From contig NZ_RBZM01000011.1 of assembly GCF_003628305.1 (NCBI RefSeq), positions 182,146 through 246,145 on the forward strand: a DNA stretch of 64,000 nucleotides, in the 5' to 3' direction. Source of the DNA: Cohnella endophytica. Lineage in GTDB: Bacteria; Bacillota; Bacilli; Paenibacillales; Paenibacillaceae. Below the pieces are notes generated by a model that saw only the letters and a program-made list of their open reading frames with translations, was not told the origin of the DNA and did no database searches. The position numbers and the translations under genes are program-made. Below are positions 41,222-50,644 of the stretch, piece by piece. The number at the start of each line of letters is the position of its first letter. Within the stretch, counting starts at the first letter, position 1.

Positions 41222-44200
41222 TTATCTCGCGTTTATTTCATCATAATTCGCGATTTCCATGAAATAGGCGATGAATTGATCCGAGTCCATCGGTCGCCCG
41301 ATGAAGAATCCTTGGATTCGGTCGCACTTCAATTGCTGGAGCCTCAGAAGCTGACTCTCCGTCTCGACGCCTTCCGCCGTTACGGACAAGCCCAAGCTAT
41401 GGGACATCTCGATGACGGCCTTCGCGATGGCGTCATCGTCGGAATCCTCGATCATGTTCAAGATGAAGGACGGATCGATCTTAACGATATGCACGGGCAG
41501 CTTCTTAAGCCAGAGCAGGGACGACTGGCCGATCCCGAAATCGTCGATGGCGATCTTGACGCCGATATCCAGCAGCTTTCCCAGTATCCGGATGCTATGC
41601 TCCATGTTCTGAACCGCCGTATTCTCGGTAATCTCCAAACAGAGGTTAAACGGCTCGATTCCGGTGGCAGCCAGCACGTTGCGAACGATTTCCGGGAAAT
41701 CCTCCTGCTGGAATTGCACCGGAGAGATGTTGACCGAGATGACGAGCGACGGCATACCCGCGCGAATCCAACGCTTGCACTCTATGCATGCCTGCTCCAG
41801 CACCCATTGTCCGATCGGGATGATCAATCCCGTTTCTTCCGCCAGAGGGATGAACTCGCACGGCTGAACCGTTTTGCCGTCAGGGGTATTCCACCGCAGC
41901 AAAGTCTCCGCTCCGTACACTTTTCCCGTGGCGAGAGAGACTTGCGGCTGGAAATTTAACGCAAGCTCTTTCCGTTCCAGAGCGTATCTTAACCCATTCT
42001 CCATATTGAACCTTTCTACCCTCTTCGAGCTTAGGGCTGGCGCATAGATTTCGAGTCGATTGCCGCCGTTCTCTTTCGATTGGTACATGGCCAAATCGGC
42101 ATATTTAATCAAGGACTCCGCATCCTCGCCCTCGGCCGGATACAAGCACGCTCCGATACTTGCGGACAAATAAAATTGTTGATCCTCCAAGACGAACGGC
42201 TTCGTCAGCAATTGAAGCATTCTAGAGGCTATGCAATCGATTTCGTCGATACCGTCGATCTTTGTAAGCAGTACGATGAACTCGTCGCCGCCCAGCCGAG
42301 CAATGATGTCCTGTTCCCCCACGCAATCCCTTAACATCTGAGCCGCGTGCTGCAAGAGGAGGTCTCCCATCTGATGGCCTAACGTGTCGTTGACGATCTT
42401 GAAGCGGTCGAGGTCGATCATCATGACCGCAAGCTGCCCACCGTCGCGTTCCCGGTCTCCCATCGCTTGCTGCAACTGATCCTTAAAACGCAGCCGGTTC
42501 GGCAATCCCGTAAGCGCGTCTTGGTATGCGAGCTGCGTGATCCTGTCTTCGTTTGCTTTCTTCTCCGAAATGTCGGTCAGCGATCCGATGATCCGGGTCG
42601 CATGCCCCAAGTCGTCCCAGATGAAATCCCCCGCAAGGAAAACCCACATGAATTGACTGTTCGCGCCGCGAATCCGGAACTCCAATTGAAGCGGTTGGTC
42701 GTTCTGGAAAGGTCTCATAAAGGCTAATCTAACCGCTTGTTGGTCTTCGGGATGGACGATCTCCATAAACGATTCCGGCGTCTCCCTATACCGCGCCTCC
42801 GCGCCTTCCAATATTTTATGAGCGCGAATGTTCCAGATGATCCTGTTCCTTTCCAAATCCCAGTCCCAAATTCCGTCGTTCGTCGTTCTCGACACGATCT
42901 CCAGCTTCTCGGCGATCGAACGGACTTGCTGAAAGAGCATTTCGCGTTCGAGAGCAACCGCCAGAATCGTAAAGCTGTGACGGGACAGATCGTTCGCGAC
43001 GTAGTCGTTCATCGGATCGAGCGGGCCTACGAGCGCGACATATCCCCAATTCTGCAGATCGGATTTGACCGGATGCAGGATGACGATATCTTCCCCTCCG
43101 GGACGCGTACCCACCGGCAAATACTCGGCAGGGGGGAAATGCATCAGCGGAACTTTCATGCCCTCGGGGGGGACGGCATCTCCGTTCTTGCTGAAGGTTT
43201 GCCGGACGACTAACTGACGCTCCCCGTACTCGTCTTCCTCCCACAGAGCCAAGCAGCCCCAATGGGACGTATTCCAGTACAGATTGGAAAAATGAATTTT
43301 CTCATCCTTCGTTGCCTTGATTAGGCCATGCGTCATCTTATAATTATTAACCGTGATGTTATGAAGGGTCGTTCGCAGTTGCGACAGGCTTATCAAATAA
43401 CGTTCAAAATCGGCGGCTGAGGCAAACTGGGCTCTCTCCTCGCAGCCGCAAGAAGAACGGCCGACGAATTCCGAGGGCACGAAGGCTTCGGTAATGTTCG
43501 GCTTGCGTCCCTCCAACAAATCGAATATTCTGCGGACGGCTTCTTTCGCCATTTTCTCGAACGGCTGCCGACTCGTCGTCAGTGACGGATAATTGACGGC
43601 GGCTTGATGAATATCGTCAAAGCCGACGACCGCGTAATCATGCGGTACGGAATACCCTTTGCTCTTCAAGGCATCGATGGCGCCCAGACCGTTCAGGTCC
43701 GTACCGGCCGCGATGGCGGTGAAGGAGGCTCCGACTTCGAATAACTGCTCGACGGCCTGAATGCCGCTATCTAACAGATTATTCTTCGTATGCACGATCA
43801 AGCTCTCGTCGAACGCCAATCCGCGCTCCTCCAGCGCCTCCAGGTACCCCTGATACCGTTCGTACAGATCGTACTGGCTCAAGTTGCCGATAAAGGCAAT
43901 CCTCGAATGGCCGTGATCGATCAAATGGTTGACCGCGGTGCGCATGCTCGAGCGATTTGCCACCAACACCGAGCTTCCTTGCGGAAAAGGCGATTGAAAT
44001 CCGATGCAGACGAACGGCTTGTCGCTCTTTCCTAGCAGTTCCAGAAAAGCGGCGCTTGCGGAAGGCAAGATCAGTATCCATGCTTCGACGAGATCAAACG
44101 CCACAGGCTCCTCCAATGCGGTTATGCCCAAATAGTCATCCGCCACTTGAATGGCGAATAACTGCGAATGTCTCTCGCGAACCGCACTGTGAATGTGGGG

Positions 44201-44269
44201 CAAGAGCCCCCCGTAGTACTCCCCGTCCAGATGGGGCGCGATCACTCCGATTCTGTGAACCTGAGCCAT
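41222..44269 (-). CDS. LacI-like sensor fused to PAS-GGDEF-EAL
   Basis: A 1015-residue soluble protein. Residues about 5-290 match the ligand-binding half of LacI/GalR regulators (HRIGVIAPHLDGEYYGGLL region; DHGHSRIAFIGN; AIAAGTDLNGLGAIDALK) but with no helix-turn-helix. A GAF-like region and a PAS domain (about 450-575, NDGIWDWDLERNRIIW) follow. Then come a diguanylate cyclase domain with intact GGDEF (LGGDEFIVLL) and a phosphodiesterase domain whose EAL is ETL (YGAETLLRW), with later motifs NISPVQFQ, ITENTAV and DDFG kept. It probably couples a sugar-like ligand to cyclic di-GMP levels. The ATG at 44269 follows AGGGAG and is preferred to starts up to 44320. Confidence 0.9.
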   Translation of the reverse strand: MAQVHRIGVIAPHLDGEYYGGLLPHIHSAVRERHSQLFAIQVADDYLGITALEEPVAFDLVEAWILILPSASAAFLELLGKSDKPFVCIGFQSPFPQGSSVLVANRSSMRTAVNHLIDHGHSRIAFIGNLSQYDLYERYQGYLEALEERGLAFDESLIVHTKNNLLDSGIQAVEQLFEVGASFTAIAAGTDLNGLGAIDALKSKGYSVPHDYAVVGFDDIHQAAVNYPSLTTSRQPFEKMAKEAVRRIFDLLEGRKPNITEAFVPSEFVGRSSCGCEERAQFASAADFERYLISLSQLRTTLHNITVNNYKMTHGLIKATKDEKIHFSNLYWNTSHWGCLALWEEDEYGERQLVVRQTFSKNGDAVPPEGMKVPLMHFPPAEYLPVGTRPGGEDIVILHPVKSDLQNWGYVALVGPLDPMNDYVANDLSRHSFTILAVALEREMLFQQVRSIAEKLEIVSRTTNDGIWDWDLERNRIIWNIRAHKILEGAEARYRETPESFMEIVHPEDQQAVRLAFMRPFQNDQPLQLEFRIRGANSQFMWVFLAGDFIWDDLGHATRIIGSLTDISEKKANEDRITQLAYQDALTGLPNRLRFKDQLQQAMGDRERDGGQLAVMMIDLDRFKIVNDTLGHQMGDLLLQHAAQMLRDCVGEQDIIARLGGDEFIVLLTKIDGIDEIDCIASRMLQLLTKPFVLEDQQFYLSASIGACLYPAEGEDAESLIKYADLAMYQSKENGGNRLEIYAPALSSKRVERFNMENGLRYALERKELALNFQPQVSLATGKVYGAETLLRWNTPDGKTVQPCEFIPLAEETGLIIPIGQWVLEQACIECKRWIRAGMPSLVISVNISPVQFQQEDFPEIVRNVLAATGIEPFNLCLEITENTAVQNMEHSIRILGKLLDIGVKIAIDDFGIGQSSLLWLKKLPVHIVKIDPSFILNMIEDSDDDAIAKAVIEMSHSLGLSVTAEGVETESQLLRLQQLKCDRIQGFFIGRPMDSDQFIAYFMEIANYDEINAR

Positions 44270-44480
44270 GTTACTCCCTGCCTTCTCTATGTAGGTCGAA
44301 TCCATTGTGTATAATGACAAGTTTCAACGTTTTCCCTCAAATTCCTCTATACTTCTTGCAATATTCCCCAAATATATTATCGAGAGGGGATCGACACCCT
44401 TTCCCCCAAGCTCCCATAAACTGCTTCCATATCCAACCGAACGTTTAATCGGCGCAAGAAAGGCAGGACTGGTGCATTCA

Positions 44481-45761
44481 ATGAGCTGCGTGGTGTTCCC
44501 GCATGTATCGTGGTCTCAATTCCCTTATCGGAAAATAATGCTCGATTTGAGAGCCCGCCAGCCTATTTTCTATGTAACCGATACTCTTCCCGAATGGGAA
44601 TTATTACCTAATATAGTGAAGCCGGTGACAGCCGAGGCGGTCGCGCTCGAATGCCGCCGTCCCGCGCTTGCGATCGTGACTCATCCGTATTGGATCGAGA
44701 AAGCCGCTTCCTTGCATCCGGAACGTCTGCTCGCACTGATCCCCGATAACACGTTCGAAGAATACTCGGAGCTATGGAAAAGCCGTTTGGCGCATTGCGT
44801 CTTGATCGCGGATCTATTCGGCTCCGAGTCGGAATCCCTCTATCTGGAGCAAGCTTTCAAGAAGGAAGCCGTATTGCTGCTTCGCGACGCCGATCACTTG
44901 CCAAGCGAAGGACAAAGGGAGAGCATGCAGGGAAGCTCGGCGGAATTCGAAGTACTGTTACGCCAGGCCGTATCGAAGCTTCTAACGGACAACGTTTCGC
45001 CTGTTTGGGCGACGGCGTTGCAGCAGCATACGCTCGTCCAGCATTACTCGGAGATCAGGAAAGCCGTAGGACCCCATGAGACCGCGTCATTTCTGCTCGC
45101 CGTATACGAGTATCTATTAAAGCTCCCGGATGCGGCTTCTCATTTGCTGGAATCGTTCCTCCATGCGCAGCAGAGCGGGCGGGAGGACTGCATTCGCACC
45201 CATTATCGTTTTCTCTCCGCCATTCATGCGCAGAACGACGAACTGCGAGAGGCTATCGATGCCTATGGCGTAACTGCCCTATCGGCCGACGACAGGCTTC
45301 GTTACGAGCGAATTTGCGAATATGCGGAGAATGGCAGGGCGGATTTAGCGGCCGCTTGGCTGCTGCGGGAAAACGACGACTTGGTCGGCGCGCTCGCGCG
45401 GCTGCATGGCGCGTACGATTCCGAAGCAACGGATCTTAAATATCGATGGTTGGTAGAGAGCAGCCGATGGGAAGAAGCGTTAGCACTTTCGGGGGCGGCC
45501 GGAATTTCCGGTAAGGCGGAAAAACGCGGACACCCGGGCATTCGGGACGAACGTTTGTTGAACGGTTACGCTCGCAAGCTGAGAGGAGATCGCCACGAAG
45601 CGATTCGTTTCTTCCTCGAGGCGGCGGAGCTCGACCAGGACGCCATTGGACTTATCGCGCGGATCAAATCGGAAGACGCGGCGATTGCGCGGCTGAGGCG
45701 AAATATGCTGGAGACGGGAGAAAGCGAGGGGCTGACGGTTGTTAACGGAGATGATGGGTAG
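44481..45761 (+). CDS. Unknown protein with TPR-like C-terminus, glycan cluster
   Basis: A 426-residue protein starting MSCVVFPHVSWSQFPYR. The first about 190 residues look like an alpha/beta domain (FYVTDTLPEW, ALAIVTHPYW, LLALIPDNTFEEYS) reminiscent of a glycosyltransferase half. The rest is helical and Ala/Leu-rich with TPR-like pairs. The frame is open back to 44307, but that part overlaps the divergent gene's start and has no ribosome site. It heads a three-gene run with a GT2 and a GT4 glycosyltransferase, so a role in glycan assembly is inferred. I do not recognise the family. Confidence 0.72.
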   Translation: MSCVVFPHVSWSQFPYRKIMLDLRARQPIFYVTDTLPEWELLPNIVKPVTAEAVALECRRPALAIVTHPYWIEKAASLHPERLLALIPDNTFEEYSELWKSRLAHCVLIADLFGSESESLYLEQAFKKEAVLLLRDADHLPSEGQRESMQGSSAEFEVLLRQAVSKLLTDNVSPVWATALQQHTLVQHYSEIRKAVGPHETASFLLAVYEYLLKLPDAASHLLESFLHAQQSGREDCIRTHYRFLSAIHAQNDELREAIDAYGVTALSADDRLRYERICEYAENGRADLAAAWLLRENDDLVGALARLHGAYDSEATDLKYRWLVESSRWEEALALSGAAGISGKAEKRGHPGIRDERLLNGYARKLRGDRHEAIRFFLEAAELDQDAIGLIARIKSEDAAIARLRRNMLETGESEGLTVVNGDDG

Positions 45762-46551
45762 TCGTTCCGCGACCGATTTAAAAGCGGGCAGCGAATCGAG
45801 CGAGGCGGCAGTTGCGCGAGCGACGATTCGACGGGTACGCAGGCGTTCAGGAAATAAGTTGACCGCTATGCTGCAAGTGCGCAACGAGCGCGGTAAATAC
45901 TTAACTCAAGTGTTGGAGCAGTTAAGCGGCTTCGTCGACGAGCTCGTTATCGTTGACGATGCCAGCGAAGACGACACGGTTGCCCTCTGCCGTAAGTTTC
46001 CCAAGGTCGCCAGGCTCGTCGAGTTGCCTCGGCCGTTGTTCGGAGAGGAATGGAAACTCCGCTCGCTGCTGTGGCAAGTCGCCTCCACCACGGAGCCGGA
46101 CTGGCTGCTGTCCGTCGACGCGGACGAATTGTACGAAGACCGGGCGATCTCCGCAATGAGGCCGCTTATCGATCAAGACCAATACGACTGGGTATCCTTC
46201 CGGTTCCACGATTTCTGGAACGGACTGACCCACTATCGGGACGACGAGCATTGGAACATTCACCGCCGCCAGACGATGACGCTCGTCCGCTATTTGCCGG
46301 GTTTCCCCTGTCTATATCCCCAATGGGACCATCATGTGCCCAGACTGCCGCTCGCTTACGCGGCGCTTCCCGGACGACTAACAGATTTCCGGGTTAAGCA
46401 TCTCGGTTGGGCGGGGGACTGGGAATCCAAGCTAGCGAAATATCATCGCTACAAAGCGCTCGATCCGGAAGGAAAATGGGGCAGCCTCGCCCAATACGAA
46501 TCGATCCTCGACTTGAACCCGAAGCTTACGGAATGGACGGAGGCAACGTAA
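45739..46551 (+). CDS. Family 2 glycosyltransferase
   Basis: A 270-residue cytoplasmic GT-A enzyme. The nucleotide-sugar site is ELVIVDDASEDDT (about residues 67-79), and the metal-binding D-x-D is VDADELYED (about 125-133). The start is TTG at 45739 with GAGGGG seven bases upstream; ATGs at 45751 and 45754 are alternatives. It overlaps the previous gene by 23 bases. The N-terminal about 40 residues are basic. The acceptor is unknown; probably a protein or surface glycan, by context. Confidence 0.87.
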   Translation: MLTEMMGSRSATDLKAGSESSEAAVARATIRRVRRRSGNKLTAMLQVRNERGKYLTQVLEQLSGFVDELVIVDDASEDDTVALCRKFPKVARLVELPRPLFGEEWKLRSLLWQVASTTEPDWLLSVDADELYEDRAISAMRPLIDQDQYDWVSFRFHDFWNGLTHYRDDEHWNIHRRQTMTLVRYLPGFPCLYPQWDHHVPRLPLAYAALPGRLTDFRVKHLGWAGDWESKLAKYHRYKALDPEGKWGSLAQYESILDLNPKLTEWTEAT

Positions 46552-47667
46552 ATGGGTACGGTCAGCTTGTTAACGCACAGCTTCTTGGATGGCTATAACC
46601 GCGACTACGGCCGAATATTCGGCGGCGGGTTGGAAAGGTATATTGCCGATCTGTGCGAAGTGATCCGGGAACTGGGCGAACAACCGGAAGTCCATCAGCT
46701 CTCCTACTTCGAACCGTTCGAGACCCAGTGGAACGGAATCTCCGTATTCGGATACCCTTACGATTTCAACGACGTGCCCGAAGCGTTCGCCAAGATGGCG
46801 GAACGGGCTTCCGGACGCCTCATCTATGCCAGCTGCATATGGCACCCGATCCGCTACCGCGAAGGAAGCTTGGGGATATGCCATGGCATCAACTGGGACT
46901 CTAGCTTGTATCCCCTCAAAGTAAAAGCCGGCGTCGCCGGCGCTATTCAGAATGCCCTCGATCAGCTCTCCGGCATCGTGTCGGTCGACTCCCATTTCCA
47001 GACTTATTGCCGATCGGCATGCCGATTCGAACGCCCGAATCAAATCACCGTCATTCCCAACAGCGTCGACACCGCAGCGTTCGTTCCCAAACCGATAACG
47101 GATAGAGGGCCTCGGCCTTTAAGAGTTCTGTATCCCCGCAGGCTCAGCATAGAGCGCGGCATCGTACCGATGATGCGGGTGACGGACTTGCTGTTGGATC
47201 GTTATTCGGAAAATATCGAAATCGAATTCGCCGGAGAACTTGTGCGGGGAAGCTCTATCGGCGATTCATTCGAAGTATGGTTAGACGCTCACCCGGGACG
47301 CAAGTCGATCTCCCACCGGACCTACGACTTCGAGACGATCCGCGAAGCTTACGGCAACGCCGATATCGCCGTCATTCCGACGGTGTTCTCGGAAGGCACG
47401 TCATATGCCTGTTTGGAAGCGATGAGCTGCGGCCTTCCGATTGTCGCCACGAACGTAGGCGGGTTAAACGACCTGATTATCGACGGCCATAACGGCCTGC
47501 TCGTCCCTCCGGCAACGAACGCGATCTACCAGGCGATAGAAAGTCTTATCGGCGACGAAGCGTTAAGGGAGCGCCTGGGCAACAATGCCCGCCGAACGGC
47601 GCTCGCTTTCGACAAGCAGTTATGGAAAGCGCGCTGGAAGCGGGTGCTCGCGGATTATTTGGGTTAA
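46552..47667 (+). CDS. Family 4 glycosyltransferase
   Basis: A 371-residue GT-B fold enzyme. The second Rossmann domain carries the retaining-transferase signature EGTSYACLEAMSCGLPIVAT (E-x7-E) and VGGLNDLI. VIPNSVDTAAF marks the interdomain link. It starts directly after the GT2 stop (TAAATG) with GGAGG before the ATG, so the three genes form one operon. It converges on the minus-strand TPR-glycosyltransferase genes with only 15 bases between. Confidence 0.9.
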   Translation: MGTVSLLTHSFLDGYNRDYGRIFGGGLERYIADLCEVIRELGEQPEVHQLSYFEPFETQWNGISVFGYPYDFNDVPEAFAKMAERASGRLIYASCIWHPIRYREGSLGICHGINWDSSLYPLKVKAGVAGAIQNALDQLSGIVSVDSHFQTYCRSACRFERPNQITVIPNSVDTAAFVPKPITDRGPRPLRVLYPRRLSIERGIVPMMRVTDLLLDRYSENIEIEFAGELVRGSSIGDSFEVWLDAHPGRKSISHRTYDFETIREAYGNADIAVIPTVFSEGTSYACLEAMSCGLPIVATNVGGLNDLIIDGHNGLLVPPATNAIYQAIESLIGDEALRERLGNNARRTALAFDKQLWKARWKRVLADYLG

Positions 47668-47682
47668 CTCGTACGCTCGCGA

Positions 47683-48828
47683 CTAGTCTTCCACTATCAT
47701 CGCCTTCAAGCGATGCTGAGAGGGAGCATAACCCGAGTTCATCGTCAGAGACCGACGGTAGGCTTCGATCGCCTCTTCCCGTTGACCAAGACGCTCATAA
47801 ATTCGTCCGATCATATGCAGGGTGCGATACGTCCCCGAACCCGAGCAAGAGGAATACCGCTCCGAGCGGTCGCCCGCCTCTCTCGCCCGAGAGAGCAGGA
47901 CGAGCGCCCCCTGCTCCTCCCCCTCGTCCACGGCCAGCATCGCTCGCAGCTCCAACAAGTCCGGGTAGTCGGGATAATCCCTCAACGCATCGTCGGCCAA
48001 CAATACGGCGTCGCGTCTCCTCCCCGTCTCCCGGAATGCGAACGCGATTTTCAGCCTCAGATCGGACAAGTATCCCGCGTCCTTCGGAACGAACGGAAGC
48101 GATCGGGCATAGCACTCCAAAGCTTGCTCGTAAGCTCCTTCCTGATAGTGCTCCGTTCCGAGCGCATAGAGCCAATAAGGATCGTTCGGAAACCTGCGCA
48201 ACACCGTATCCAGAATAGCCCGGTTACGCTCGCCTTTCCGCTTTTCGGCGATAACCCGGTCCAAGTAACCGTAATGATCGATTCGCGCCGCGACGCCCAA
48301 GTCCGCGATACCCGACCCGGATAATCTCGAGATCGACGACGCGACTTCCTCGTGAAGCGGCCCGGAGAATCGGATACGCGGATCATTGCGGAATAGACGG
48401 CAGACGGAGTCCGTAACGTATTCCTCTCCCGTGCCGACGAAGCTGACCATTCGAATGTTATAACCGAATACGCCGTCCCTTCTCGCCCTGCTCAGCAGCG
48501 TAAGGAAATCTTCCTCCTTAGGCGCCTCCTCCCCGCGTACAAGCTCCTCGTCCGCGTCCAACACGAGAATCCAGGGTTGGGCGGCAAGGGCTAACGCGAT
48601 GTTCCTCGCGTAGGCGAAGTCGCCCCTCCACGGCATCGAGACGACCGTCGCCCCGAAGGAGCGAGCGATTTCCCGAGTCCGGTCGCTCGACCCGGTATCC
48701 ACCACGATGATCTCGGTCACGACATCCGCCACGGATGACAGGCAACGGCCGATCACCGCCTCCTCGTCCCTCGCAATCATGCAAAGAGATATTCCGCTCT
48801 CCCCCGTAAATCCATTTACGTTCGCCAT
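47683..48828 (-). CDS. GT2-TPR glycosyltransferase (third of three)
   Basis: A 381-residue protein. Its N-terminal GT2 domain (about residues 12-230) has SLCMIARDEEAVIGRCLSSV at the start (cited by CMIARDEE), VVDTGSSDRTREIA and the metal site LVLDADEEL. The C-terminal half is TPR-like helical repeats (for example DPYWLYALGTEHYQEGAYEQ shortened to YALGTEHYQEG, and GRIYERLGQREEAIEAYRRS). TPR-fused GT2 enzymes modify proteins or peptides in several systems. The ATG at 48828 follows GAGAGGTG. It is last in a three-gene operon of related enzymes. Confidence 0.87.
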   Translation of the reverse strand: MANVNGFTGESGISLCMIARDEEAVIGRCLSSVADVVTEIIVVDTGSSDRTREIARSFGATVVSMPWRGDFAYARNIALALAAQPWILVLDADEELVRGEEAPKEEDFLTLLSRARRDGVFGYNIRMVSFVGTGEEYVTDSVCRLFRNDPRIRFSGPLHEEVASSISRLSGSGIADLGVAARIDHYGYLDRVIAEKRKGERNRAILDTVLRRFPNDPYWLYALGTEHYQEGAYEQALECYARSLPFVPKDAGYLSDLRLKIAFAFRETGRRRDAVLLADDALRDYPDYPDLLELRAMLAVDEGEEQGALVLLSRAREAGDRSERYSSCSGSGTYRTLHMIGRIYERLGQREEAIEAYRRSLTMNSGYAPSQHRLKAMIVED

Positions 48829-48856
48829 TCGCCGCACCTCTCTTTTCCCGCTGGCG

Positions 48857-50644
48857 CTACATTCCATCCTCGTGCGGAAGCCGCAGTCTCGCTGCGGTGA
48901 GCGCCTCTTTATGCCGCTTCCCGAAATCGGAGGACGTCAATAAAGCCAAGTGCCGGTCGGCGATCGCCGACAAACCGTGAACGAGCGCATCTGCTCCGGC
49001 CGGCGTAGCTTCGGGGGATTCCAATGTCCTTTGCCATAAATGAAGCACGTGCAAGCCTTCCTGCCGCTTCCCGCAGGAATAACTCCCTTCCAACAACCGT
49101 TGAAGCTGCGGCCATACTCCGCCCGAAAGCTCGTCGCCCGTTAATTTGATCGGCTGCTCCGAGCCTTGCGACGAGCTCGCCAAAGCAATCGTAATGCGGT
49201 CGCTCCAAGGCTCCTTGACGTCGCCGTCCAGCCAGCGGAGGTGCTCCGCGATTGCCGCCGATGCCAGGGCCGAATCCCTCGCGCCCTGCCCTTTACGACC
49301 TGAAGACCTTAAGCCCCGGCGAGCGGCATCCAATCGTCCGCGCTGCAGCTCAGCTTCGGCTTCCGCCAATAGCCGAAAGCCCTCGGGAAGCTTGCGTCCT
49401 TGCTTCTCTTGCAGGATTGCGGCCGCAGCCCGCCCGCATCGGCACTGCAGGAGGATCGCCACGACTTTCGCCCATGCCTCGGGCGATGCCAGACGGAAGC
49501 TCGTCTTCAGCCATTGGGGAATCTCCTTTTCCCTACCCGCGACTCGAAGCAACCGGAACATCCGGTAGAGCGGCGGCGTTAAGCTTGAACGGTAGCCCAA
49601 CGCCTTCTTGTACGCTAGCAGCGCCTCCTCGTAATGCCCGTATTCCTCCAAAAGCTCTCCGAGCAGATAGGCGGTTTGATAAGTGCCTATCCCCTCCTCC
49701 GTATGGTAGATCGGCTGGGGAACGCCCTGCTTCATCGCTTCGATTAAAGTGCCGATCGCTTCTGCTTGTCGCCCGAGCGCGCGTTCGCATAACGCTTTAT
49801 ACTGCAGCAAATCCGTATAACCGGGATAGAGGCGGATCGCTCCCGCGGTTTGAACGTACGCCTCTTCCCATCTGCCTAGAGCTTGTTTGCACCGAATCTC
49901 GTACTTGCTTAGCAAATGCGCATAGCTGGTCCGCTCCGGATCGACGAGTCGGGATGCCCGGGCGAAATGTTCGAGCGCCTCTTCCGGTCGACCCGACCTT
50001 AAATATTCGACCCCTAAGTTATACCGGTAGAACGCATGGTCAGGCTCCGCTTGCAAAGCCGCTTCCAGCAAGTCCATGTTTCTTCGCACTTTATCCTTGG
50101 CTTCGATGTATTCCCTCTGATAGCCGTAATGATGAATGACGAGCTCCGTCAGGTGAAAACTCGCCCCCGGCCGGCTTTCCAGGATGGAAGCCGCGATCTG
50201 CTCGTGAATTCGGCCTTGGAAGCGATACTCCGGCCGGTTGCGGAACAAACGCAGTATCGGATTCACCGTCGCTCCCTGTTCCCCGTTGCCGACATAGTTC
50301 CGGACTTGGAGAAAGAAGCCCTCGTAATCGTCCCTTGTCGCGAGTTGCCGCAATTGAGCATGCTGGGACGACTCCAACGCCTCGTCTCCGTCAAGGAAAA
50401 GAATCCATCTCCCTTGGGCGAGGCATACCCCCGCGTTGCGCGCCGCGGCGAAATCCCCCTTCCATTGTTCGCGCACGACGACAGCTCCATAACGCTTCGC
50501 GATCTCCGCCGAATCGTCCGTCGATCCCGTATCGACGACGATCGTCTCATCCACGGCGCCCTGAACGCTCGACAAGCATCTCGCGAGCGTAGCTCCCTCG
50601 TCCTTAACGATCATGCATAGGGAGATCAACAGCGGTTCACCCAT
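48857..50644 (-). CDS. GT2-TPR glycosyltransferase (second of three)
   Basis: A 595-residue protein with the same layout and a longer repeat tail. The GT2 domain has CMIVKDEGATLARCLSSV, VVDTGSTDDSAEIAK and the D-x-D-type LFLDGDEAL (about residues 90-98). About ten TPR-like helical pairs follow (YRYNLGVEYLRSGRPEEALE, 20 residues, is a clear unit). The ATG at 50644 has AAAGGAG upstream and overlaps the stop of the preceding gene by eight bases, suggesting coupling. The TPR part may hold the acceptor protein. Confidence 0.87.
   Translation of the reverse strand: MGEPLLISLCMIVKDEGATLARCLSSVQGAVDETIVVDTGSTDDSAEIAKRYGAVVVREQWKGDFAAARNAGVCLAQGRWILFLDGDEALESSQHAQLRQLATRDDYEGFFLQVRNYVGNGEQGATVNPILRLFRNRPEYRFQGRIHEQIAASILESRPGASFHLTELVIHHYGYQREYIEAKDKVRRNMDLLEAALQAEPDHAFYRYNLGVEYLRSGRPEEALEHFARASRLVDPERTSYAHLLSKYEIRCKQALGRWEEAYVQTAGAIRLYPGYTDLLQYKALCERALGRQAEAIGTLIEAMKQGVPQPIYHTEEGIGTYQTAYLLGELLEEYGHYEEALLAYKKALGYRSSLTPPLYRMFRLLRVAGREKEIPQWLKTSFRLASPEAWAKVVAILLQCRCGRAAAAILQEKQGRKLPEGFRLLAEAEAELQRGRLDAARRGLRSSGRKGQGARDSALASAAIAEHLRWLDGDVKEPWSDRITIALASSSQGSEQPIKLTGDELSGGVWPQLQRLLEGSYSCGKRQEGLHVLHLWQRTLESPEATPAGADALVHGLSAIADRHLALLTSSDFGKRHKEALTAARLRLPHEDGM

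Noticed and set aside
45922..46263. Reverse-strand frames over the GT2 gene
   Set aside because: They are shadows of a well-supported GT2 enzyme with DDASEDDT and DADE motifs on the forward strand.
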